Assembly: GCA_003194525.1 (NCBI GenBank)
Contig: NBIV01000080.1
Coordinates: 186,001 to 250,000, forward strand
DNA: 64,000 bases
Direction of reading: 5' to 3'
DNA from: Gracilariopsis chorda
Taxonomy: Eukaryota > Rhodophyta > Florideophyceae > Gracilariales > Gracilariaceae
The notes below the pieces were generated by a model. It saw only the letters and a program-made list of their open reading frames with translations, was not told where the DNA came from and searched no databases. This document shows, piece after piece, positions 10,928-20,134 of the stretch. A program made the position numbers and the translations under genes. How positions within the stretch are numbered: the first letter of the stretch is position 1; each line of letters begins with the position of its first letter.

Positions 10928-12055
10928 ATGGGACGTAAGAAGAAACACCAAGACCTGGAACCAGAAAAAACCGAAGCGGAAATAACCGGCGAAAGGTTGC
11001 GATCAAGAGCAAACAAAACAATTCTTTCTTTGACGCCCTCAAATGCTCAGCTGCCCATACCCAAACAGTTGCAGCGAGGCGACAATGCCGACATAACAAA
11101 GCGCAATACATCTCGTAAGAAGAAGTATCTCTTCCTATTCCCTGGCGCACTCGAACTAGCTCCCGGAGCACGAATTGGAGAACTTCGTGACTTGAACACA
11201 ACAAATCCAGTTCTAAGCATTGATGTACCTGGTGGCCATATCGTGCTTCGCGGAACGTTGGTGTTCCCGAAGAACGCATTCTTGACACTCAAAGCAGGGA
11301 GGGGATGCAGGGAAATGAGAGTGACAGACACACTGGACACCATTGTTGCATTCTCCGAATGGATGTTTGTTAGAAGCGGAAGGACGGATACAATCCCTAG
11401 CAATATACCAGAGGAGCTTATAAGAGCAGAACAAACGAGTCTGTGGAAGTGTCACAGAAAAGAAAAGCGTCGCCTGAATCCAGACATGTCAGAGAATGAT
11501 ACAGAATCTCCCCATGCAAACGGAGTGTCCGAGGCACCCACCAGATCCAATCCAAGGAGGGGCGTTCGTATCTCAAACTATGCAGAAAGGGATCTAGATA
11601 ATGTAGAGAATACTGACAATTCCAACGAGCCGTCGACAGCAGAGGCAAAACCGATCGAACAGATAGATTTGATTGACTCAGACGAAGATGAATCTATCTC
11701 TTCTTTCGGAAAGGCCAGGATAGCAAAGCGACGAAAACGACCAATAGTACACTTGAGCGATGAAAGTGAGGAAGAACAAGCAGAGGCTGAAGCCAACAAT
11801 GAGAATGCTGTACCTACAAAGAGATGTGCATATACAAACCAAAAAAGGAAATATTCCGTTTCAGAATCCTCTGAAGAAGACGATGAAGTAAACGCCGTAA
11901 GGAACGACCGCACTTTAACTCCGAGAAGCAGTGCTAGGAAGCGAAGGAACGTGAACTATTCTCAGAATTTTGCAGATGATGATTCCGATGATGGTGCGTC
12001 GGACAACGATGATAATGACGATGACTACGAAGACCACGGAATGGATACGAGTTAG
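10928..12055 (+). CDS. RHL1: RHL1-type subunit of the plant topoisomerase VI complex
   Basis: 375 aa from the ATG at 10928 (MGRKKKHQ). In Arabidopsis, RHL1 (ROOT HAIRLESS 1/HYP7) binds DNA and works with the SPO11-3/TOP6B enzyme and BIN4 in decatenation during endoreduplication. Residues about 64-155 match the RHL1 core closely. KYLFLFPGALE corresponds to FLFSFPG, IGELRDLNTTNPVLSID to IGDLDRLSTKNPVL, and GTLVFPKNAFLTL to GTILYPKNRYLTL. TIVAFSEWMFVRSG corresponds to MIVFSESWW. The rest is a disordered, acidic and Ser-rich tail with basic clusters (AKRRKRP, SARKRRN) that look like nuclear localisation signals, ending in a run of Asp. Length is close to the plant protein (about 355 aa). It converges with UTP15. 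Upstream near-cognate extensions are not needed. Confidence 0.88.
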   Translation: MGRKKKHQDLEPEKTEAEITGERLRSRANKTILSLTPSNAQLPIPKQLQRGDNADITKRNTSRKKKYLFLFPGALELAPGARIGELRDLNTTNPVLSIDVPGGHIVLRGTLVFPKNAFLTLKAGRGCREMRVTDTLDTIVAFSEWMFVRSGRTDTIPSNIPEELIRAEQTSLWKCHRKEKRRLNPDMSENDTESPHANGVSEAPTRSNPRRGVRISNYAERDLDNVENTDNSNEPSTAEAKPIEQIDLIDSDEDESISSFGKARIAKRRKRPIVHLSDESEEEQAEAEANNENAVPTKRCAYTNQKRKYSVSESSEEDDEVNAVRNDRTLTPRSSARKRRNVNYSQNFADDDSDDGASDNDDNDDDYEDHGMDTS

Positions 12056-12375
12056 AAGCTTCATCGAAAGTGACCAATCCGCTTTCCAGTACTGGAAAAA
12101 CTACAGCCATGTGCTGCGCTTTGTGAGGGGATGCCATCAAGTTTCCTGTACCTACCTTCATACCACGTTTGTCATGAGTTACAGGAATATTGGATTATGG
12201 AGGGGCAGCTGAAGATTATCTGCTACAAGCTTTGAACGAGCCTGAGGGTGGTCGCCATAGTGTCTACCTCAATCGACAAAACATATAACTGCTCGGTGAA
12301 CCATGAACGTACAATATAAGCGCAGATATGTGCAGATAACTGTCTGTGCAAGTTAGTAACTTGTTTATATACATG
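12056..12375. other. Convergent 3' intergenic region RHL1/UTP15
   Basis: These 320 bases separate the stop codons of two converging genes and must hold both 3' UTRs. No gene or repeat is visible. Confidence 0.6.
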
Positions 12376-14183
12376 CTATTCCGGATATCTGATTGTACAT
12401 AATATAGATTCCACACTTCCCTTAATGGCATTCAACTGGTAGCACGTTCGCACTTCGTTCTTAAGCTGTCGCAAAATACTGACAACAAAGTCGTCGGCCT
12501 TACCTCCTCTGCCGAACTCAGAACCATAGAGGTCAAGGATTGCATGCATAAGGTAAGCAAGATAATCTGAATGTTGCGGATCGCGTATATGCTTTCTGAT
12601 GATAATTAGCAACGGGACTAATTCTTGTTGTGTCCTACCCGACAAGGCGCCTTTCAGAGATCCACGAATTATAAGTTCTTCGATCACGCGAACGACCACT
12701 TCTGGCTTCCTTGTTTCAACGGCAAGACTCAATGCTTCACTAAAAGCAAATTTCTTCAGACTGCGGTCGTACTGTGCAAGCTTCGGCTTTGACATATGGG
12801 AGATTAGGACATCATCGATACTGGGCTTCGCATTCGGACCACGATTGAAGTAGCGCTTTGTCCCAGGAAAAAGACGAGTGTTCTCTTCCCCAATTTTCTC
12901 AAACCCGCGTCCCCAACCTTCAAAGTCTCGTTCCTTAAATGGATCGTGTCGAAAAGGAGCATGGGTCTTCCCAACCAGCTTTTCATGCGCTCGAATTTCG
13001 AGTTTACCGTCGGCCATCCCCGCAGCATATCGCTTTCCATCTGGAGAAACAGCGACAGACATTATCGGGGAGCTGAAGGACATGAGACCCTTTGATTGGA
13101 AGCTAGACAGATCATGAACTTTCACGTATCCATCGAGGCCGCCGGTCATGAAATTGTTCCCGATGACATCAACTGCGCCACAAGTGACGGCCTTGGCATG
13201 GGGTTGAAGGTTGTACACAACACGTCCACCAACGAAAAAGTCCCAAACTCGCACTTCTGAACCACCAACGGTTATCGCACGAGCGCCGCCAGGTAGAATG
13301 TGGACATCAGTTATTGCCGAGGAGTGATCGAGTTCAAAGATGCATTCCTTGGAGCGCAAATCATACAATCGAGCTTTTCGGTCGGCTGAACCTGTCATCC
13401 AGACATGCATGGATGTTGGGGAAGAAGTTTGAGCTTGAACGAAGTCTGTGGCATCTCTTAGGACGAACAGACTGGTTGAGGTTGCGATATCCCAAACTCG
13501 AACGGTTCGATCATCGGATCCTGTGAGGACACGAAGACCGTCTGCACTGAACTTGGAGGTTCGAACGGATCTACAAGAATAGTATACCGGATAGGGAGCA
13601 AAAAGTGCATACGTTAGTACATTTTGTGTGACGATAGAGTTTCGGAAGCGCTGATCAGATAGGAGCGAAAGACAATTGATGAGGTTTTCGTCAAAGATCT
13701 AGTAGCTCTCAGAGTGAACTATGTTGTAGGTAGCATCATATCAACGCGGTCCACGGACGCGCAAAGCACGCGCGACAGCCAGTCTAGAAGGAGTAACAAA
13801 ATAACTTACCCTGTGTGCGCTTTGAAAGTTCTCAATACAGTGCGATGCGCGATATCGAAAACGTGAGCAGAAGCATCAGCACATCCCGCAACAAGCAGTC
13901 GACCGTCTTTCTTGTAATACGGACTGTAGGCCACGTCTCGAAAACTAGTAAGATTCTTACGAGTGTAACCATCTGAGGGGTTGACCAAAGAGATGGAGAA
14001 GTCGTGGGATACAGCGAGTTCATGAGGTTTTAAAGGGGAGAAGTGGAGATGCGTTACGGCTTGATCGTAGGTGTGATCGGCGACTTTGTGCACATGTCTC
14101 CACTTGGTGAGTTGCAGCGGATGGGCAACCTGAACGCGAGGCCGAGTACGGTGCACGGGAAGGGGCACGAAGGGTTCCGCCAT
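12376..14183 (-). CDS. UTP15: U3 snoRNP/t-UTP protein UTP15 (WD40), two exons
   Basis: UTP15 belongs to the t-UTP/UtpA part of the small-subunit processome and is needed for rRNA transcription and 18S processing in the nucleolus. Exon 1 is 14183-13810 and exon 2 is 13570-12376. The 239-bp intron (13809-13571) begins GTAAGT and ends TTGTAG, and the frame continues across it (KAHTG-SVRTSKF). The product is 522 aa against about 518 in human. Residues about 40-330 hold WD repeats (GSDDRTVRVWDI, TGSADRKARLYDL, GGSEVRVWDF, GGLDGYVKVHDL). The C-terminal 150 residues match the UTP15 C-terminal domain (SEALSLAVETRKPEVVVRVI, GALSGRTQQELVPLL). The start is the ATG at 14183. It lies head-to-head with RPA1. 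Confidence 0.92.
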
Positions 14184-14601
14184 GATCGCCAACGCAAGCG
14201 AGCATGCTACCTTCTCCGTGCAAAGCTCCTATGACGATGGTATCAAGATACAGACAACGGCGGCGAGCATGGAGGTAGACTAGTGAGGACTGCCTCGACG
14301 ACGTCGGCTAGATCTGCGAATGCATGCATGCCAGGTGTGACACTTTGATCCAGTTGCGCTGTGGATCAAAATCTCCGAAACCCTCCCGCGAAAAGACAAT
14401 TTTTGCTTCCCGCCAATTTCATACACCTTTGAGACCATGCATGCAAACAGCCAGCAACTTGGCCCTCCGAAGTACTCACAGTTGACCCTCTTCCTCAACC
14501 TTCTTCTCCCCCATGCAACTCAACGCAGAAACGCCTTCCCCTTCCCCACACAAGTTTCAGAGAACGATTACGAGGAATTTTACACGTCCAGTCATACAAA
14601 C
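14184..14601. promoter_or_regulatory. Bidirectional promoter region UTP15/RPA1
   Basis: The ATGs of two divergent growth genes lie only 418 bases apart, so both promoters and leaders share this stretch. No TATA box is evident. An open frame in phase with RPA1 extends back to an ATG at 14437, but the extra 55 residues do not resemble RPA1. Confidence 0.55.
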
Positions 14602-16584
14602 ATGGCTGGTGTCACAGAACTGACCCGCGGTGCCATCGCGCACATTCACAAGACTGGCCAGGCCACTGGGGAGCCTCTGCTACAAGTTGTAGACATGAAG
14701 CTCATCTCGCCTGCCAACCCAGCAAGTACCACGAACGCACCGCGCTATCGATTTGGCCTCAGTGATGGGGTTCACTTCATGCAGGCCATCACAGCTTCTC
14801 AGCTCACAACACTAATCACCGAGGGGCGCTTGAAATCGCTCTCTCTTATTCGTCTCAAGGAGTTTATCTGCAACAATATCAACAATAAGTGTATACTTAT
14901 CGTGCTCAATCTCGACGTCATTACTCAACTGCCGACCAAAGTCGGCAATCCAGTCAACGCCTACTCCGCTTTAGGCCAACAGAACCAGCCAGTCAACACT
15001 ATGGCACAGCCTCAAACATCGTATGCTCCACCGAACGCTGGTATGCCATCGAATGGAAACCATGCACCTGCTCCAGGAGGATACGGGTCTCGTGGATTCG
15101 GTCAGCCTAACAATTTCGAACAACCTCGCCAGAACGGGTTCTCGTCTGTAGGTTTCGGCGGCAATGGCAACCAGTGGAATGCGCCCAAATCGTATTCAAA
15201 TGGGCCTATCTCTAAAATGGGCAGTACACCCACTGGCTTCTTCCGCCCAATCCAAAACATAAATCCCTACCAGAATGGGTGGACCATTCGCGGTCGCTGC
15301 ACGTATAAGAGTGATTTGCGAAAGTTCCAGAATGCTAGGGGTGAAGGCCAAGTCATCAGTTTCGAGCTCACAGATGAGTCAGGATCTATTCGTATCACAG
15401 GATTTACACAACGCGCTCCGGAGATTTATGAGAAAGTACATCTTAACCGTCTTTACAAAGTTTCTCGAGGTCAGTTGAAACAGGCAAATGAACGTTTTAA
15501 TCGATCAACTTCAAACTTCGAAATGACTCTTGATACCAATTCACAACTGGAGGAAATAGGCGATGATGGATCCTTCATGCAGATTAACTACAACTTTACC
15601 AAAATTGCAAGCCTGGACTCCATAGATGTCAAGGGTAACTGCGATGTCGTTGGCATCGTCACCGGTATCGGACCTGTCTCAGAAATTATTATCAGAAGCA
15701 CCGGTGAGCCATGTCCCCGTCGTTCCATCACCCTCACCGATGACTCCAAATCATCTGTCGAACTGACGCTGTGGAGGAAGCAAGCTGAAACTTTCTTAAC
15801 AGAAGCTGATCTTGCTCGCCATCCTGTTCTGCTTCTGCGGAACGCGCAACGAGGCGATTTCGGTGGTGTCAATTTGAATGTATCCCGTATGACTACGATT
15901 GAAAAGGACCCTGTGGATATTCCAGAAGCGAACAAATTAAGGGCGTGGTTTGATGGTGGAGGCTTGGCAAATGTAAACGTTCAATCAGTCACTTCCGGAA
16001 TGGGCGGTGGTGGAAAGATTACGGGGGAACGCAAAACACTCGAACGGGCTAAGGCTGAAGATGTGGACCCAACGTTTTCAGGCGGCAGTGGCGGAAACGG
16101 GGCTACTGCTACATTCGTTACTAGAGGGGTCATTAGCTTCATTTCAACGAAAGGCGACATGTACTATCCCGGAGATCCAGAATCAAAGAAGAAGGTCGTT
16201 CAGTATGCTCCGGGGATATGGACTAACGAGAGTTCGGGCAGGCAACTGTCTGACACCGAAATTGTGTGGCGTTATATTATCAGTATGAAGATCATGGATA
16301 GCACATCTTCGGAGTGGGCCAGTGGATTCGACGAGGTCGGACAAGTGTTGTTTGGTCGGTCTGCTGATGAGCTTCGTCAACTAAAGGAAAAAGACTCTGC
16401 AATGTTCCAGAGCATTCTGGACGACGCCACCTTCCGGCCTTTGCTTATGAAAATGCAGGTTAAGGAACGAATGTGGCAGAACGCACTGAAGGTTCGATAT
16501 ACCGTTTCCCGTGCTGAACTGGTTGACTTTGCGTCCGAAGGTCACCAACTACTCAAGGAGATCGCAGCGTACGGTGGGATGTAG
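14602..16584 (+). CDS. RPA1: Replication protein A 70-kDa subunit with a cysteine-free third OB fold
   Basis: Large subunit of the single-strand DNA-binding complex RPA, used in replication, repair and recombination. The chosen start at 14602 (MAGVTELTRGAI) aligns with the usual RPA70 N terminus; length is 660 aa (human 616). Residues 1-110 are the protein-interaction OB fold (DBD-F). Residues about 115-215 are a Gln/Asn/Gly/Pro-rich linker. DBD-A is at about 225-345 (NPYQNGWTIRGRCTYKSDLR), DBD-B at about 350-460 and DBD-C from about 500 to the end (TFRPLLMKMQVKERMWQN). DBD-C normally holds a four-cysteine zinc ribbon. Here the matching stretch at about residues 515-550 (GDMYYPGDPESKKK, IWTNESSGRQL) has no cysteine at all, although the flanking strands are conserved. 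No frameshift explains this. Confident family call. Confidence 0.92.
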   Translation: MAGVTELTRGAIAHIHKTGQATGEPLLQVVDMKLISPANPASTTNAPRYRFGLSDGVHFMQAITASQLTTLITEGRLKSLSLIRLKEFICNNINNKCILIVLNLDVITQLPTKVGNPVNAYSALGQQNQPVNTMAQPQTSYAPPNAGMPSNGNHAPAPGGYGSRGFGQPNNFEQPRQNGFSSVGFGGNGNQWNAPKSYSNGPISKMGSTPTGFFRPIQNINPYQNGWTIRGRCTYKSDLRKFQNARGEGQVISFELTDESGSIRITGFTQRAPEIYEKVHLNRLYKVSRGQLKQANERFNRSTSNFEMTLDTNSQLEEIGDDGSFMQINYNFTKIASLDSIDVKGNCDVVGIVTGIGPVSEIIIRSTGEPCPRRSITLTDDSKSSVELTLWRKQAETFLTEADLARHPVLLLRNAQRGDFGGVNLNVSRMTTIEKDPVDIPEANKLRAWFDGGGLANVNVQSVTSGMGGGGKITGERKTLERAKAEDVDPTFSGGSGGNGATATFVTRGVISFISTKGDMYYPGDPESKKKVVQYAPGIWTNESSGRQLSDTEIVWRYIISMKIMDSTSSEWASGFDEVGQVLFGRSADELRQLKEKDSAMFQSILDDATFRPLLMKMQVKERMWQNALKVRYTVSRAELVDFASEGHQLLKEIAAYGGM

Positions 16585-17314
16585 ATGATCTGGTGATTTT
16601 CAAGGAGAGATGTTCTTCTGGACTGAAGTGTGTTTTTTGCACTACGTTTGTAGATATGCTTAGCACTTGAGCAAAGAAGAAACTGCGGATCATGTTGCAT
16701 AGTGCGTTACTCCTCTCCTCTGTTAGCTTTTATCAAACGTATGTTCTTGTAAGACATGTCCAGGATATGATACTTCTGCGTACACGCGTACCTACTCAAA
16801 CCACTAACAGCCTAGTTGCCAACGTGGAGGAATACGGAGGCCGTATCGAAGTAGTAACGTCTGATGTGCAAACTAGAAACTTGAAAGGAGGGGTCGTTGT
16901 ACTACAAGGGACAAGACTAGCAAAAGGGGTTTCCGTGTTGTCATTTCTAACCGACAGGTACTGCTATCGATTGTGGATATTGTGTTTGTCCACAGAATTG
17001 AAGGACGTAGAGCAGTCTTACCTTGAGTTAACAGCCAAGGCTATGAGTTTCAAATGTACCTCATGAAGGCCCTCTTCAGGTTGTGAAGATATCCTTAACT
17101 GAGATGCTGTGCGGATAACCCACCCGCAGTCTTGATACTAAGTGCGTCTGGACTATTAGACGCAAATCTCGAGATTTGCAACGAACTACCTTTCCCGAGT
17201 GTCATAACTGCCCACTCAAATTGCGCATCGGAATAGCTGATCTTTCTTAGAACTACTTGAATTGGTAAAGATATCATCTCAAACCACTACCAAAGACAGT
17301 GGCAGATTGGTCGT
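16585..17314. other. Intergenic, no recognised gene
   Basis: The 730 bases hold the 3' ends of RPA1 and of the deaminase gene. One open frame with an ATG (16692-17066, +, 124 codons) has a hydrophobic start but no recognisable family, and it probably lies in the RPA1 3' region. Confidence 0.45.
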
Positions 17315-18469
17315 TTATGGAGGTTTCATCGCCTTCATCATTCTCTTGCGGACAGTAGCCATCACGTTCTCATCTTCGCAAAACGCAAGGTCCAAAGCTC
17401 CCATTGCCAATCGAGCGGTATCGTCTCTTGACATGGGGAAATATCTTAGCAATTGACCATATTCTTCTGAGAGCGATGTGTCAAATATTCCGGCATCATC
17501 TGTACAGATGCAGATGGGATGATTGCCGGGTAAGAGATGATTGAGAACGGGATGTTCAGTCAGATGAGATACGCTATTGGTTAACATGTTAGATGTCAAG
17601 CATACTTCGACTCCAATGGGTGGCTCCTGCTTCATGAGTCTCTCCAAAACCAAATCCGACATTATGACAGCATGACCGATTCGCTCAGGTTTGAAGTTCA
17701 GTATCTGCATACACTCCTTATCGTTCAAAACTTCAGCGAAGTGTACAGTTATCGGCAGTCCTAGTTCCGTTCTAACTTTCCGCAGAATTGGTTCAAAGTC
17801 TTCCCATTGACCCCTGTTTGGATTCCCGCTGAAGTCAAACCCTACAATAAGTCCACCAAGGTCTGGCCTCAACGTTCTTATCCTCTCAACGATGTGGGCG
17901 ATATCTCGAGCGACCTCTGTTGACTGATGTCGACATATTGACACTAGAACCCGGCAGACCATCCCCGTGGGGTGCGCAGACATATATTCTGAAACACCTT
18001 GAAGAACGGTCTTCAAGTACTCTTCTGCAGACATGTTTCGGCTGTCGCGGGGCGTAGTTCGGAGTTCGATGTACGCGGTGTTTTCCTCCGCAAAGTCATT
18101 CAAGACGTCTTGAACCACCATACGCAAAGTCTCGGAATCTGGGATAAGTTGATGGATGATAGGGAACAAACGAAAGCCTTGCTCCAAACTCTTGATTCCT
18201 CCTTCCAGTAAGGATTCAGCGTCTTGGAGAATCGAAACATTCTCGGGCTTTTGCAGGAGCTTACGAATAGTTCTTAGACGAACCGAGCCGCTCAAGTGCG
18301 CGTGTAGTTCTACCTTTGGAATTACCTTAACCCACTGAGGAATATCCAGTCCTTCACGCAGCATATTGATAACTACCGAAGGGCAACGCCAATGCGGAGG
18401 CTTCGACAAGACTTATCAAGGAAAAAATACACAATTACCTGCGAGGATTGGCCCCGTGCCCTCGGGCAT
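17315..18469 (-). CDS. ADAL: Adenosine deaminase-like protein (N6-methyl-AMP deaminase, ADAL/MAPDA)
   Basis: ADAL enzymes hydrolyse N6-methyl-AMP to IMP, clearing modified nucleotides from RNA turnover. All active-site motifs are present: HAHL (zinc), HFAE (zinc His and catalytic Glu), RIGHA (catalytic His) and CTDD (zinc and substrate Asp). The main exon is 17315-18372. A short first exon at 18439-18469 (encodes MPEGTGPILA) followed by a 66-bp GT-AG intron joins in frame to VINMLREGLDI, giving 362 aa against about 355 in human. Without it, translation could start at the ATG at 18364 (349 aa). The first exon is inference, the catalytic body is certain. MAPDA-type rather than classical ADA is judged from length and the PKVELHAHLSGS opening. 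Confidence 0.87.
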
Positions 18470-18694
18470 GCGAGTGCACCGAAGGACATGGACAAATACA
18501 ACCTGTTGGACTGCTCATACATGCCTCCATAAATCTATCGAGCTGCGGTGCGACTCCAGTTCGGTAGTGAGCCCATCCAGTTCAAGAAGTTTGAAACAAT
18601 TTCTGTTAGAGATAGAGAGCTATGCACGGTCTTTAAGAGATGGGGCCATAGTAGCTACTAAATGATGAATAAGCGCCATGAAACCACACAGGGG

Positions 18695-19645
18695 CTATTG
18701 CACAATTGCATTCTTCATATCTAGTGAGTTCCTCTTGTTAGCGACATCTTTCTCAGTTCCTCCCTCCCCAACAAGTAATCCTCTTAACCCACCTGTAGAT
18801 AACCGGTGTCTAAGCATGCCCGAGTTCGCGGGATTCGTATCTGACAAGTCAGCGAACTTCTTAAGATCATAGAATGGAGAGCCAGGCTTGATGCGATCTG
18901 GTGCAACGCTTGACAGGGCTTTCACCAACGCGACAATGCCGTTAGTAGCGTAATCAATCTTATTGTCCAATTGATCGATCCTTTGATTGACATCGCCCAA
19001 TGCATTTCTCACACCAGCTACCTCATCACCAACCTCCGCCACTCCATCCTTGACCGCACCAACATCCTGTTCTATTTGTTTCCCCAGCGTTGTTTGGACT
19101 CGATCCACATGCACTTCCATCTGGCGGAATCGACGGGTTATGTCTCGCTTGACAGCTCCAAGAGCACCACTGACGCGGGTGATTCCTTTCTGCATAGCAT
19201 CTACAGTGCCCTGAAATGTGCTTTGACTGACCCAAGCCAGATCTGTCAACTTAAATTTCTTTCTATACGCAACGTAGTACACCACACCTCCTACGGAAAC
19301 AGCAGCAACAGCCCAACCAACAAGGTTGAAGATGTCAGTTATAGTTGCAAGTGAGCCTTTGTACGAAGGCATAATGAGCAAATGATCACTGCGCGAACGA
19401 TTCACTTCTTGTGACAAGGAGGCCAATTGACGGGAGAGCGTATCTAACTGAGCAGATTCTGCACTGGCACTAGGAGGAGCTGTCGCGGCGCTTGTAGCAT
19501 TGGCGTCGCTTGCCACTTCGTGTTCAACCTGACGGAGAATTCTGGCGGCAACAACCCGTGCTTTGTCCATGTGATTGTAGACATAAGAACCCGAGAAACC
19601 TGCTCCGAAGAGCACGGCAAGGGTGCGTACGCCAATAGCGGCCAT
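18695..19645 (-). CDS. DUF1664 family protein (plant-type membrane and coiled-coil protein)
   Basis: 316 aa, single exon, starting at the ATG at 19645. The N terminus (GVRTLAVLFGAGFSGSYVYN) matches the hydrophobic opening of plant DUF1664 proteins. A second hydrophobic segment at about residues 103-127 (LVGWAVAAVSVGGVVYYVAY) is followed by the family's conserved stretch (TDLAWVSQSTFQGTVDAM). A long helical repeat region follows (residues about 145-240, VKRDITRRF, VHVDRVQTTLGKQIEQD, DQLDNKIDYATNGIVALV) that should form a coiled coil. Plant members are annotated as bZIP-like, but the two hydrophobic segments argue for a membrane or organelle protein. The function is unknown. The tail (SFYDLKKFADLSD and beyond) has no match I know. 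Confidence 0.75.
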   Translation of the reverse strand: MAAIGVRTLAVLFGAGFSGSYVYNHMDKARVVAARILRQVEHEVASDANATSAATAPPSASAESAQLDTLSRQLASLSQEVNRSRSDHLLIMPSYKGSLATITDIFNLVGWAVAAVSVGGVVYYVAYRKKFKLTDLAWVSQSTFQGTVDAMQKGITRVSGALGAVKRDITRRFRQMEVHVDRVQTTLGKQIEQDVGAVKDGVAEVGDEVAGVRNALGDVNQRIDQLDNKIDYATNGIVALVKALSSVAPDRIKPGSPFYDLKKFADLSDTNPANSGMLRHRLSTGGLRGLLVGEGGTEKDVANKRNSLDMKNAIVQ

Positions 19646-20134
19646 TTCGCGGACCAGTTATTGTGCGGTTGCTCCAAACAACACCCAGAACTGACACTGC
19701 ACCCCTGGCGCTATTGGGGAGAATGTATATTGCGAAACGCGGAGAGGATCGGAGCTTTGTTTTGTGAAAGCTGAAATAGTGGATGAGATAACTGCGGCCG
19801 AAGTACCCTTGCAAAGAAGGAGAAGATACAATTATCTACTGGAGTAGAAATGCTCAGAAGAATGTGATGCGACGCGCCGCGGTCTTGTTGTTCGGATGCG
19901 TGGGTCTCTCAACCGAGGAGCTCTGAGCGCGTAGCTCATGCGGACGCGCTGATTGGGAGGAGTGGCCGCGAAGACATTCGCGGAGCCACGTGGACCACGG
20001 AGCAGTTTTTGGCTGGGATACTCGTAGCAAGGTGAGCTTCTATGCTCCAGGCTTGTCGCTATCTACCTTCTGTACCGTATAATAGAATTACTCTTGGTAG
20101 CCTACCCCTGGCACCAACGATGCACCCCTGTATA
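19646..20134. other. Intergenic between the DUF1664 gene and the Tc1 element
   Basis: 489 bases with no gene. They include the promoter of the DUF1664 gene and a CG-rich patch near 19870-19980 (GACGCGCCGCGG). Confidence 0.4.

Noticed and set aside
14437..14601. N-terminal extension of RPA1 from an upstream in-frame ATG
   Set aside because: The 55 extra residues have no RPA1 similarity and the canonical N terminus begins at 14602; probably 5' leader.
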